A stretch of 64,000 nt of DNA from Virgibacillus_F necropolis_A (GTDB lineage: Bacteria > Bacillota > Bacilli > Bacillales > Amphibacillaceae): NCBI RefSeq assembly GCF_044793635.1, contig NZ_CP084992.1, positions 2,666,001 to 2,730,000 on the forward strand. Reading direction: 5' to 3'. A program made the position numbers and the translations under genes. Positions within the stretch are counted from its first letter, which is position 1. Every line of letters starts with the position of its first letter. Below the pieces are notes generated by a model. The model had not been told where the DNA came from, did not search any database, and was given only the letters and a program-made list of their open reading frames with translations. Of this stretch, positions 48,433 through 56,035 are shown piece by piece.

Positions 48433-49587
48433 TTAAAAATTCAGGTGCAAATATGCTTCTTGAGCTGCCCGAGTTCCTGAACCAAGTTCAATCGGATTAC
48501 CTATTTTTTTTAAGCCAATTTCAATTATACTTACAATTTGCAGCACATCTGCTGGCGAACAATAACCCATATGTCCAATACGAAAAATTTCGCCCTTCAT
48601 ATGCTGTTGTCCACCGGCCACAGCTAAGCCAAAATCTTCTTTTAGTATTTTTCTTAAATCCTCTGCTTGAAAATCTACCGGTTTAATTGCTGTTACGGTT
48701 GGGGAAGCAGCACGATCACTAGTAAGTAAAGGGATGTCCAGTCCGCTGAAAGCCGCTCTGGTCATTTTCGTCATTAACTGATGACGTGCGTATACCTGTT
48801 CTAGACCTTCTTCATCTAAAAGTTTAAGAACTTGCTCTAACCCAAACAAGAGTGACACAGCTGGAGTAAAGGGGGTAGAATCTTTTACTAAATTATCTCG
48901 ATACTTTTTTAAATCTAAGTAGAAACGCGGTTGCTCGTTCTCCTCGATAACTTTCCAAGCCCGTTCACTTGCTGCAACAAAGGTTAAACCAGGAGGGAGC
49001 ATCATAGCTTTTTGCGAGCCAGTCACCAATACGTCAATTCCCCATTCATCCATTTCTGTTTCAACAGCCCCAACACAAGAAACACCATCAACAACCACTA
49101 AAGCATCAGAGTTTTGGTGAACAACTTGCGCCAGCTCTTGAACTGGATTTAGTACACCCGTCGAAGTCTCGCAATAGGTAGAAAAGACAACTTTAATTTC
49201 TGGATGCTCTATAAGGTATTTTTTTATATTGTCGGGAGATATAGCTGCTCCCCAATCGACATCATACCGATGCGTTTTGATTCCATAAGCATTACATATT
49301 TTGACAAAACGATCGCCAAACGCACCTGTTACGATAATTAACACTTCATCTCCAGGCTTAACAGTGTTAACAACAGCTGTTTCCAATCCAGATGTCCCGC
49401 TCCCGGTAATAATCAGGACATCTTGCTCCGTTCCGAATATTGGCTTTAGTTTGGGCTTAATCCTATGTAACAAATCTTTCGTTTCCTGACCTCTATGTCC
49501 AATCATGGGTTGACTCATTGCCCGCTGTACACTTGGAGGAATTGGACTAGGGCCAGGAATACGTAGTAACTGGTGATCTGGTAGCAT
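48433..49587 (-). CDS. Class V aminotransferase, probable phosphoserine aminotransferase role
   Basis: A 384-residue PLP enzyme of the serine-pyruvate/alanine-glyoxylate (PucG, soluble-hydrogenase small subunit) group. IPGPSPIPPSVQRAM opens it, ITGSGTSGLETAVVN binds the cofactor phosphate, VVDGVSCVGA holds the PLP aspartate and TGSQKAMMLPPGL the lysine (about 195). The ATG at 49587 follows AAAAGGAGA. It is not the classical SerC family, but its pairing with serA suggests it aminates 3-phosphohydroxypyruvate, as related enzymes do in some archaea. Alanine-glyoxylate or purine-catabolic transamination is the alternative. Confidence 0.82.
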   Translation of the reverse strand: MLPDHQLLRIPGPSPIPPSVQRAMSQPMIGHRGQETKDLLHRIKPKLKPIFGTEQDVLIITGSGTSGLETAVVNTVKPGDEVLIIVTGAFGDRFVKICNAYGIKTHRYDVDWGAAISPDNIKKYLIEHPEIKVVFSTYCETSTGVLNPVQELAQVVHQNSDALVVVDGVSCVGAVETEMDEWGIDVLVTGSQKAMMLPPGLTFVAASERAWKVIEENEQPRFYLDLKKYRDNLVKDSTPFTPAVSLLFGLEQVLKLLDEEGLEQVYARHQLMTKMTRAAFSGLDIPLLTSDRAASPTVTAIKPVDFQAEDLRKILKEDFGLAVAGGQQHMKGEIFRIGHMGYCSPADVLQIVSIIEIGLKKIGNPIELGSGTRAAQEAYLHLNF

Positions 49588-49625
49588 GATTGTATCTCCT
49601 TTTCCGAAGGGGGAACAGGTCACGT

Positions 49626-49668
49626 TCTGCAGATGCCTGACACCACCCAGAATTTGTTATAGTTGTAT
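49626..49668. repeat. Short dispersed repeat (GCCTG-CAC-CCC-GAATTT type), copy 1
   Basis: ATGCCTGACACCACCCAGAA followed by TTTGTTATA. It matches 60796-60838 (GTGCCTGTCACTTCCCGAAT then TTTGTTGTAAT) at most positions. I recall such elements as common in Bacillaceae intergenic regions. Confidence 0.6.
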
Positions 49669-49856
49669 GTAAAAAAATACTTCTGCTTGGCTCATCATCT
49701 TTCGCTGATAGAGTTGAATTTTATTTAGCATAGCAGGTCTGTATTAGTTGTCAATATATACTGTGAATATTTTGAAAGTATTGTAAACGCTTAACCGACT
49801 AAGGATATTGACTTTTTATTATTACTCCGAAAAATTCACAAAATTCTAAGGAAACA

Positions 49857-49909
49857 GTATTAGATAAACTTCGCTATTCGTTATAGCTAATGCCGAGTTT
49901 GTCTTAAAA
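49857..49909. repeat. Palindromic dispersed repeat, copy 3 (diverged)
   Basis: AGATAAACTTCGCTATTCG facing CTAATGCCGAGTTTGTCTTA. It is a decayed relative of the copies at 7377 and 36741. Confidence 0.6.
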
Positions 49910-49920
49910 AAATAAATACA

Positions 49921-49949
49921 TTGAACAATAAGAAAATTAGTCATATAAT
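49921..49949 (+). promoter_or_regulatory. Promoter of ilvD
   Basis: TTGAAC (49921-49926), 17 bp, TATAAT (49944-49949); start of transcription near 49956, only about 20 nt before the ATG. An inverted GAACAAT...ATTGTTC (49923/49948) overlaps both elements and could be an operator. Confidence 0.8.
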
Positions 49950-49975
49950 TGTTCGAAAGAAAGGTGGGATCCTAG

Positions 49976-51655
49976 ATGAAAAAAGATTTACGTATAAAAA
50001 GTAATGTGTTTGAGGGGACTATGAAGGCTCCGAACCGTGCCATGCTTAGAGCGGTTGGCGTTTCTGACGAAGATTTTAAGAAACCAATGATTGGTATTGC
50101 AAGTACTTGGAGCGAGGTCACACCTTGTAATATACATATTGATGATTTAGCGATTAATGCAAAGGAAGGCGCACGTGAAGCAGGTGGGGTACCGCTAATA
50201 TTTAATACGATAACTGTTTCAGATGGTATTTCTATGGGGACACAGGGAATGCGTTACTCACTTCCAAGCCGGGATGTAATTGCTGATTCGATTGAAACAG
50301 TGGTAGGTGCAGAAAACTTGGATGGCTTTGTTGCCATTGGTGCCTGTGATAAGAATATTCCTGGTTGTATGATTGCGATTGCGAACGCCGAAGTTCCAGC
50401 TGTTTTTGTTTACGGTGGGACAATTGCACCTGGTTCTCACAATGGCAAAGACATCGATATTGTATCTGTGTTCGAGGGTGTAGGTAAACATAATAATGGC
50501 GATATAAATGACGGTGAATTAAGGTCAATTGAATGCAGTGCATGTCCAGGTGCTGGAGCTTGTGGAGGCATGTACACGGCGAATACAATGGCATCAGCAG
50601 TTGAAGCTATGGGAATGAGTTTGCCCGGAAGTTCATCCAATCCAGCAGAATCAAGCGACAAATCAGCTGATTGTGTTGAAGCGGGTCAAGCTGTTTATCA
50701 GTTACTTGAAGAAGGTATTTATCCGAAAGATATCATGACGAAGGAAGCTTTTGAAAATGCGATCACGGTTGTAATGGCACTTGGAGGATCTACGAATGCT
50801 ATCCTTCATTTGTTGTCCATTGCTCATGCAATTGAAGTTGATTTATCGATCGATGACTTTAATCGGATTCAAGAAAAAACGCCACATCTTGCTGATTTAA
50901 AACCGAGTGGTAAATTTGTTATGCAAGACCTTCACCGCGTCGGAGGAGTTCAGGCTGTTATGAAACTTCTTTATGAGGCAGGCTATCTTCATGGAGACTG
51001 TTTAACTGTAACAGGAAAAACTGTTGCTGAGAATTTAGCAGAGGCACCGTCACTTGAGGATGGTCAAAAAATAATTATGCCATTCGATAATCCTAAACGG
51101 GCGGACGGGCCATTAATTGTTTTAAAAGGTAATTTAGCGCCAAGTGGTGCAGTAGCGAAAGTTTCGGGCGTGAAAGTAAAACGCCATACTGGCCCAGCAC
51201 GTGTATTTAACACGGAAAAGGAAGCGACTGCGGCTGTTATGGATAATAAGATTAATGATGGTGATGTGTTGGTCATTCGCTATGTTGGACCAAAAGGTGG
51301 TCCGGGAATGCCTGAAATGCTGTCGATTTCGGCTATATTGGTTGGAAAAGGATTGGATGAAAAGGTTGCCTTATTGACCGATGGCAGATTCTCAGGAGGA
51401 ACACATGGATTAGTTGTTGGTCACCTTGCACCAGAAGCACAAGTTGGTGGTCCAATTGCATTATTAAAAGAAGGCGATAGCGTTACAATTGATTCTAGTG
51501 AAAAAGTAATATCTTTCGATGTTTCGGAAGAAGAATTGGAAATCCGTCGTAAAGATTGGGTTGCCCCAGCACTTTACAAAAAAGGTATTTTAGGAAAATA
51601 TGCACATAATGTTTCCTGCTCATCAAAAGGTGCTGTAACAGACTTTTTAGACTAA
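49976..51655 (+). CDS. ilvD: Dihydroxy-acid dehydratase IlvD
   Basis: Fe-S dehydratase that makes the 2-oxo acid precursors of valine and isoleucine. 559 residues with ASTWSEVTPCNIHI (about 43), GACDKNIPGCM (about 122, cluster cysteine), SACPGAGACGGMYTANTM (about 185, cluster cysteine) and GRFSGGTHG near 470 with the catalytic serine. RBS AAAGGTGGG. It is transcribed on its own, upstream of the T-box operon: a strong terminator follows. Confidence 0.96.
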   Translation: MKKDLRIKSNVFEGTMKAPNRAMLRAVGVSDEDFKKPMIGIASTWSEVTPCNIHIDDLAINAKEGAREAGGVPLIFNTITVSDGISMGTQGMRYSLPSRDVIADSIETVVGAENLDGFVAIGACDKNIPGCMIAIANAEVPAVFVYGGTIAPGSHNGKDIDIVSVFEGVGKHNNGDINDGELRSIECSACPGAGACGGMYTANTMASAVEAMGMSLPGSSSNPAESSDKSADCVEAGQAVYQLLEEGIYPKDIMTKEAFENAITVVMALGGSTNAILHLLSIAHAIEVDLSIDDFNRIQEKTPHLADLKPSGKFVMQDLHRVGGVQAVMKLLYEAGYLHGDCLTVTGKTVAENLAEAPSLEDGQKIIMPFDNPKRADGPLIVLKGNLAPSGAVAKVSGVKVKRHTGPARVFNTEKEATAAVMDNKINDGDVLVIRYVGPKGGPGMPEMLSISAILVGKGLDEKVALLTDGRFSGGTHGLVVGHLAPEAQVGGPIALLKEGDSVTIDSSEKVISFDVSEEELEIRRKDWVAPALYKKGILGKYAHNVSCSSKGAVTDFLD

Positions 51656-51667
51656 TTGATTATAAAA

Positions 51668-51701
51668 AATAACTCCGGTTACATACTGGAGTTATTTTTT
51701 T
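51668..51701 (+). terminator. Terminator after ilvD
   Basis: AATAACTCCGGT/ACTGGAGTTATT with a 5-nt loop and a run of seven T. Confidence 0.93.
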
Positions 51702-51808
51702 GTGGAAACTTTCATACACATAGCGAAATAAGATCCTAACATGATTTGAAATGTCTTGAAAATGTAATATTATTTTTTAATTTACAACTTTCCTTAAGCT
51801 ATAGCCAA

Positions 51809-51822
51809 TGTAAGCGTATTCA
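51809..51822 (+). promoter_or_regulatory. Candidate cre site upstream of the ilvB operon
   Basis: TGTAAGCGTATTCA, one mismatch to TGWAARCGYTWNCW, centred about 88 bp before the predicted start of transcription. In B. subtilis the ilv-leu operon is activated by CcpA from a cre at a similar distance. Confidence 0.6.
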
Positions 51823-51868
51823 ACTGTTTTGATTAATCTAAAGTATCAAAAAACTTTCAAAAAACCTG

Positions 51869-51897
51869 TTGACCGTTCCTTAAAAAAGTTATATGAT
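51869..51897 (+). promoter_or_regulatory. Promoter of the ilvB operon
   Basis: TTGACC (51869-51874), 17 bp, TATGAT (51892-51897); start of transcription near 51904, giving a leader of about 440 nt. Confidence 0.8.
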
Positions 51898-51903
51898 TGT
51901 CGG

Positions 51904-52304
51904 CAATATCAAAAAACTTAAACAACTCGAAAGGAAAGAAATTCGAGGGAACGAAAAGTGTAAGTACAATTATTGAAATTTTGAAAATTAATATGATTAA
52001 CTCGATGACGGGAAAAAAGGAACATGTTACATGTATTTACAGAGAGCTAGGGTTGCTGGAAGCCTAGTAATACATATTGTTCTGACATCATCCCTGAGTG
52101 CTAAGTTGAACGGACTTCTCTAATTAGACTTAGCCAGGTGCATTGACGTGTACCTGTTATCCATGCAGGCTGATTGTTAGCCTCAAAAGGTAGTATTCGT
52201 AAGAGTGCTATAAACCTGGGTGGTACCGTGAAAAGATAACTCTTTTCTCCCCAATAATTCTGGAAATATGCAGATTTATGGGAGAGAAGGGTCTTTTTTT
52301 ATTA
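51904..52304 (+). promoter_or_regulatory. T-box leader of the ilv-leu operon (probably tRNA-Ile)
   Basis: The T-box sequence AACCTGGGTGGTACCGTG lies at 52213-52230, followed by the terminator ACTCTTTTCTCCC/GGGAGAGAAGGGT with a T-run (52239-52300). Upstream, stem I includes CAGAGAGCTAGGGTTGCTGG and its 3' strand TGACATCATCCC. The best-placed specifier codon is ATC (about 52088), read as isoleucine; CTG (leucine) four bases earlier is the alternative. Uncharged tRNA would favour anti-termination. A folding model is needed to fix the specifier. Confidence 0.9.
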
Positions 52305-52341
52305 GTTTTTAATTTAGTTTTAATAAAAGGAGGTATAAAAA

Positions 52342-54063
52342 GTGAAAGTAGAGCTAAAGCATGAAATGAAAGGTACGAAAGATTTGACAACCGGTGCGGA
52401 TCTACTAATTGAAACATTAGTTGATGCGGGAGTAGATACGTTATTTGGTTATCCAGGTGGAGCTGTCTTACCGATTTATGATGCGTTGTATCGCAAGAAA
52501 ACTCCTTTTAAACATATACTTTCCCGACATGAACAAGGTTCTATTCATGCAGCGGAAGGGTATGCACGTGTTACTGGAAAACCTGGTGTGGTACTCGCAA
52601 CCTCAGGTCCTGGGGCGACCAATTTAATTACTGGAATAACGGATGCAATGATGGATTCCTTGCCATTGGTAGTATTTACTGGTCAAGTAGCAAATAGCGT
52701 AATTGGAACAGACGCATTTCAAGAAGCGGATGTGATGGGGATCACTACCCCAATTACGAAATACAATTATCAGGTGAAAAACTTATCGGAATTACCAAGG
52801 GTAGTAAAAGAGGCGTTTCATATTGCTTCAACTGGACGGCCCGGACCAGTTGTTGTTGATATTCCAAAAAACATATCGGCAGAGGTTTCCTTGGAGAAAT
52901 TTGAAAATGATTTTTATTTACCCGGATATCAACCGACTAAAATACCTAACCCATTACAGATTGTTAAGCTTGCTGAAGCTTTAAGTCGTTCAAAAAAACC
53001 ATTACTACTAGCGGGTGCAGGGGTGTTATTTGCAAAAGGATCTGAAGAGCTGAAAGATTTCGCTGAAAAGTATCAGCTCCCAGTGGTAAATACTTTGCTC
53101 GGATTAGGAAGTTTTCCAGGGTCAAATTCACTTTCTTTAGGAATGGCTGGCATGCATGGAACGTACGCAGCAAATATGGCAATTTATGAATGTGATTTGT
53201 TAATAAACATCGGTGCAAGATTTGATGATCGTCTAACTGGTAACTTAGAACATTTTGCACCACACGCGAAGGTTGCCCATATTGATATTGACCCAGCGGA
53301 AATCGGGAAAAATATTTCAACCAATATTCCCGTTGTGGCCGATGCAAAAGAGGCATTACTGGCTTTATTAAAAAGCTCGATTGAAATTCCTGATCATCAA
53401 ATGTGGAGTGAAAAATTACAGAGTAATAAAACAAACTATCCACTTTGGTACGACAGATCAAATGAAGTTGTTTCTCCTCAATGGTTACTTGAACAGGTTT
53501 ATCGTGTGTCAGAGGGAGAAGCGATTGTTACAACAGACGTTGGACAGCATCAGATGTGGGCAGCGCAGTACTATACATTTGATAAACCACATCGATGGGT
53601 AACATCTGGGGGACTTGGAACAATGGGATTTGGTTTTCCAGCTGCAATTGGCGCTCAACTTGGCGCCCCACAGGATCTAGTTGTTTCTGTTGTTGGTGAT
53701 GGTGGGTTTCAAATGACTTTTCAGGAGTTAGCCGTTATTAAAGAACGGAATCTCCCAGTTAAAGTAATTATTGTTAATAACCAGGCGCTTGGGATGGTGA
53801 GGCAGTGGCAGGAAAGTTTTTATGAAGAAAGGTATTCGGAATCTATTTTTCCAACAAATCCTGATTTTGTAAAGCTTGCCGAAAGCTATGGAATTCGTGG
53901 ATTAAAAGTTGAAGATGAGGCTGATGTAGTTGGAATTCTGGAGGACGTATTTGCCTATAATGGTCCCGTTGTTGTAGATTGCCGTGTTGTTCAACTATCA
54001 AGTGTTTATCCGATGATTGCCCCTGGTAAAGGGATTCATGAAATGATAGGGGTGACAAAATGA
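52342..54063 (+). CDS. ilvB: Acetolactate synthase large subunit IlvB
   Basis: ThDP-dependent enzyme making acetolactate or acetohydroxybutyrate. 573 residues: FGYPGGAVLPIYDAL (about 38), LSRHEQGSIHAAEGYAR with the ThDP glutamate, a central FAD-type domain (about 200-360), and GDGGFQMTFQELAVI (about 450) for ThDP/Mg2+. The start is GTG at 52342, eight bases after AAAGGAGGT. First gene after the T-box. It overlaps the small-subunit gene by 4 nt. Confidence 0.95.
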   Translation: MKVELKHEMKGTKDLTTGADLLIETLVDAGVDTLFGYPGGAVLPIYDALYRKKTPFKHILSRHEQGSIHAAEGYARVTGKPGVVLATSGPGATNLITGITDAMMDSLPLVVFTGQVANSVIGTDAFQEADVMGITTPITKYNYQVKNLSELPRVVKEAFHIASTGRPGPVVVDIPKNISAEVSLEKFENDFYLPGYQPTKIPNPLQIVKLAEALSRSKKPLLLAGAGVLFAKGSEELKDFAEKYQLPVVNTLLGLGSFPGSNSLSLGMAGMHGTYAANMAIYECDLLINIGARFDDRLTGNLEHFAPHAKVAHIDIDPAEIGKNISTNIPVVADAKEALLALLKSSIEIPDHQMWSEKLQSNKTNYPLWYDRSNEVVSPQWLLEQVYRVSEGEAIVTTDVGQHQMWAAQYYTFDKPHRWVTSGGLGTMGFGFPAAIGAQLGAPQDLVVSVVGDGGFQMTFQELAVIKERNLPVKVIIVNNQALGMVRQWQESFYEERYSESIFPTNPDFVKLAESYGIRGLKVEDEADVVGILEDVFAYNGPVVVDCRVVQLSSVYPMIAPGKGIHEMIGVTK

Positions 54064-54578
54064 AGCGCATTATAACGGCAACTGTTCAAGATCGAAGTGG
54101 GGTTCTTAATCGGATTACCGGAATGTTGCATAAGCGTCAGTTCAACATCGACAGCATTTCTGTCGGAAATTCAGAAACAGAAGGGCTGTCCAAAATGACA
54201 TTTGTTGTGGATGTCAGTGACCATCAAAAGTTAGAGCAACTGACAAAACAATTAAACAAGCAAATTGATGTAATAAAGGTATCGGATATAACGGATAAGG
54301 CAATCGTTGCACGGGAGTTAGCACTTATCAAGGTCGGTGGCAGTGGTCATTTCCATGCGGAAATTCAAGGGATAATAGCACCGTTTCGAGCATCAGTAAT
54401 AGATGTTAGCAAGGACAGCCTAACGATACAAATAACAGGTAAACCAGATAAAATTGAAGCTTTAATTTTATTGCTTAGACCATACGGGATCAAGGAACTG
54501 ACCAGAACCGGTATTACAGCATTTTTAAGAGGAAAACAGCCCCACCATGTTACCGAGATAAACTCATCATCAGTTTAG
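54060..54578 (+). CDS. ilvH: Acetolactate synthase small subunit IlvH (IlvN)
   Basis: Regulatory subunit, 172 residues. The N-terminal ACT domain reads VQDRSGVLNRITGMLHKRQF, with the glycine/asparagine site for valine feedback; the C-terminal domain has ALIKVGG and GIKELTRTGI. The ATG overlaps the ilvB stop (ATGA). The next gene, ilvC, is 422 nt away. Confidence 0.95.
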   Translation: MKRIITATVQDRSGVLNRITGMLHKRQFNIDSISVGNSETEGLSKMTFVVDVSDHQKLEQLTKQLNKQIDVIKVSDITDKAIVARELALIKVGGSGHFHAEIQGIIAPFRASVIDVSKDSLTIQITGKPDKIEALILLLRPYGIKELTRTGITAFLRGKQPHHVTEINSSSV

Positions 54579-55000
54579 AACATGAGTTAGCTATGTTAGA
54601 TCTGTAGTACTGATAATGGAACCAAGTTACTTAGGCAGCCGCAGCCCGTATACACTAGGTTTTCCGCGGGCGGCTGGTATAATATTTGCCAATAACAGCA
54701 TTCGTTAGTTGGAGGAATTGTCCAAAAATTCTTACGTAAATAGCTTTACCAGTCCAGGTGAGAGGAGGGCGGTGACTCCTGCGGGAACAGCACGTGTCCG
54801 AAGACCCCGCAGAGTGGTTTTCTCGAGGAGGCTGAGGCCGTGCCCGCGGAAAGCATCCGCCCGGAGCGATCCTGGACGGCAGCAATAGCACATGTCTTTG
54901 GAAATAAACCTAAAGTTACGTCGTAGTTTATTGATTTTGTGGTAGAAATAAAATTTTATAGAAAATCGCCAAAATAAAAAATACGGAGAGGAAGTTTATT
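54579..55000. other. Spacer between ilvH and ilvC carrying a GC-rich repeat
   Basis: No gene seen. A GC hairpin CAGCCGC...GCGGCTG lies near 54635-54678, the large structured repeat is at 54752-54877, then AT-rich sequence and the ilvC ribosome binding site. No clear terminator or promoter separates ilvH from ilvC, so ilvC-leuABCD may still be read from the T-box promoter. Confidence 0.6.
54752..54877. repeat. GC-rich structured dispersed repeat, about 126 bp
   Basis: Nested inverted pairs: outer GTCCAGG (54752-54758)/CCTGGAC (54871-54877), middle GGGCGG (54767-54772)/CCGCCC (54857-54862), inner CTGCGGG (54779-54785)/CCCGCAG (54806-54812), plus CTCGAGGAGGCTGAGGCCGT. Much higher in GC than its surroundings. 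I recall the TCCTGCGGGAACAGCACG...CCCGCGGAAAGC pattern from many Bacillaceae genomes. Confidence 0.75.
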
Positions 55001-56035
55001 ATGTCAAAAGTACTTTATGAAAAGGATATTCAAAAAGAGGTTTTGCAAGAGAAGAAAATTGCGGTTGTAGGTTATGGATCACAAGGGCATGCACATGCAT
55101 TGAATCTTCGTGAGAGTGGTTACGATGTAGTTGTCGGACTTAGACCTGGTAAATCACAGGAAAAAGCAGAAGATGACGGTTTTACAGTTTTATCAGTAGC
55201 TGAAGCTGTAAGTGAAGCAGAAGTAGTAATGGTGCTTTTACCAGATGAACTTCAACCCTCTGTCTATCATGAAAGTATCAAGCCCAATTTAAAAGCAGGT
55301 AATGCGATTGCTTTTGCCCATGGATTTAATGTTCATTTTAATCAAATCGTCCCTCCGTCAGATGTGGATGTATTCCTTGTAGCACCAAAGGGTCCTGGAC
55401 ATTTAGTGCGTCGGACTTATGAGGAAGGTGCAGGAGTTCCCGCATTGTATGGCGTTTATCAAGATGTTACTGGAAATGCGAAGGAGTTGAGCCTTGCATA
55501 TTCACAAGGAATTGGTGCAGCTAGAGCAGGTGTCCTTGAAACAAGTTTTCAAGAAGAAACGGAAACCGATTTGTTTGGAGAGCAAGCCGTACTATGCGGT
55601 GGGGTTACAAGTTTAATTAAAGCAGGCTTTGAAACTTTAACAGAAGCTGGCTACCAGCCGGAAGTAGCTTACTTCGAATGTATGCATGAAATGAAGCTAA
55701 TTGTTGATTTGTTATATGAGGGTGGACTCGAAAACATGCGTTATTCAGTATCAGATACAGCGCAATGGGGAGATTTTGTATCTGGACCTCGTGTAATCAA
55801 CAATGAAACAAAAGATCGTATGAAAGAAATCCTTGCAGATGTGCAATCAGGTGAATTTGCAAAAGGATGGATCCTAGAAAATCAAGCCAACCGTCCTAAA
55901 TTCAATGCTACTAATGCTAGAGAAAATCAACATCAAATTGAAAAAGTAGGAAGGGAGTTACGTGAGTTAATGCCTTTTGTAAAACAACCATTAAAATCTA
56001 AACAAAAGGATGTGAAAGTACATGTCCCAAATTAA
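55001..56035 (+). CDS. ilvC: Ketol-acid reductoisomerase IlvC
   Basis: NADPH-dependent class I reductoisomerase, 344 residues. The Rossmann GYGSQGHAHALNLRESG (about 25) lies before the SQEK segment that sets cofactor choice; the C-terminal knotted domain has ETDLFGEQAVLCGG (about 190) and AYFECMHEMKLIVDL with the metal and substrate acids. RBS GGAGAGGAAG. It overlaps leuA by 14 nt. Confidence 0.96.
   Translation: MSKVLYEKDIQKEVLQEKKIAVVGYGSQGHAHALNLRESGYDVVVGLRPGKSQEKAEDDGFTVLSVAEAVSEAEVVMVLLPDELQPSVYHESIKPNLKAGNAIAFAHGFNVHFNQIVPPSDVDVFLVAPKGPGHLVRRTYEEGAGVPALYGVYQDVTGNAKELSLAYSQGIGAARAGVLETSFQEETETDLFGEQAVLCGGVTSLIKAGFETLTEAGYQPEVAYFECMHEMKLIVDLLYEGGLENMRYSVSDTAQWGDFVSGPRVINNETKDRMKEILADVQSGEFAKGWILENQANRPKFNATNARENQHQIEKVGRELRELMPFVKQPLKSKQKDVKVHVPN

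Larger units (their letters stand above)
49588..49975. other. Divergent region between the aminotransferase gene and ilvD
   Basis: It holds a short dispersed repeat (49626-49668), a cre-like sequence TGTAAACGCTTAAC (49792-49805, two mismatches), an AAAATTCACAAAATT that weakly resembles a CodY box (49831-49845), palindrome copy 3 (49857-49909) and the ilvD promoter. No gene or T-box is seen. Confidence 0.6.

Noticed and set aside
49588..49700. GGGTGGTGTC on the minus strand, looking like a T-box before the serC-like gene
   Set aside because: It lacks the TGGTACCGCG continuation, stem I and a terminator; it matches the dispersed repeat at 60796 better.
49831..49845. AAAATTCACAAAATT as a CodY box upstream of ilvD
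   Set aside because: Three mismatches to AATTTTCWGAAAATT in AT-rich DNA; plausible by biology but too weak to list as a feature.
50232..50661. Minus-strand frames of 74-120 codons opposite ilvD
   Set aside because: Shadows of the strongly coding plus-strand ilvD; histidine- and tyrosine-rich composition, no ribosome binding sites.
52964..53461. 165-codon minus-strand frame opposite ilvB
   Set aside because: Long, but opposite a certain gene and without recognisable protein features.
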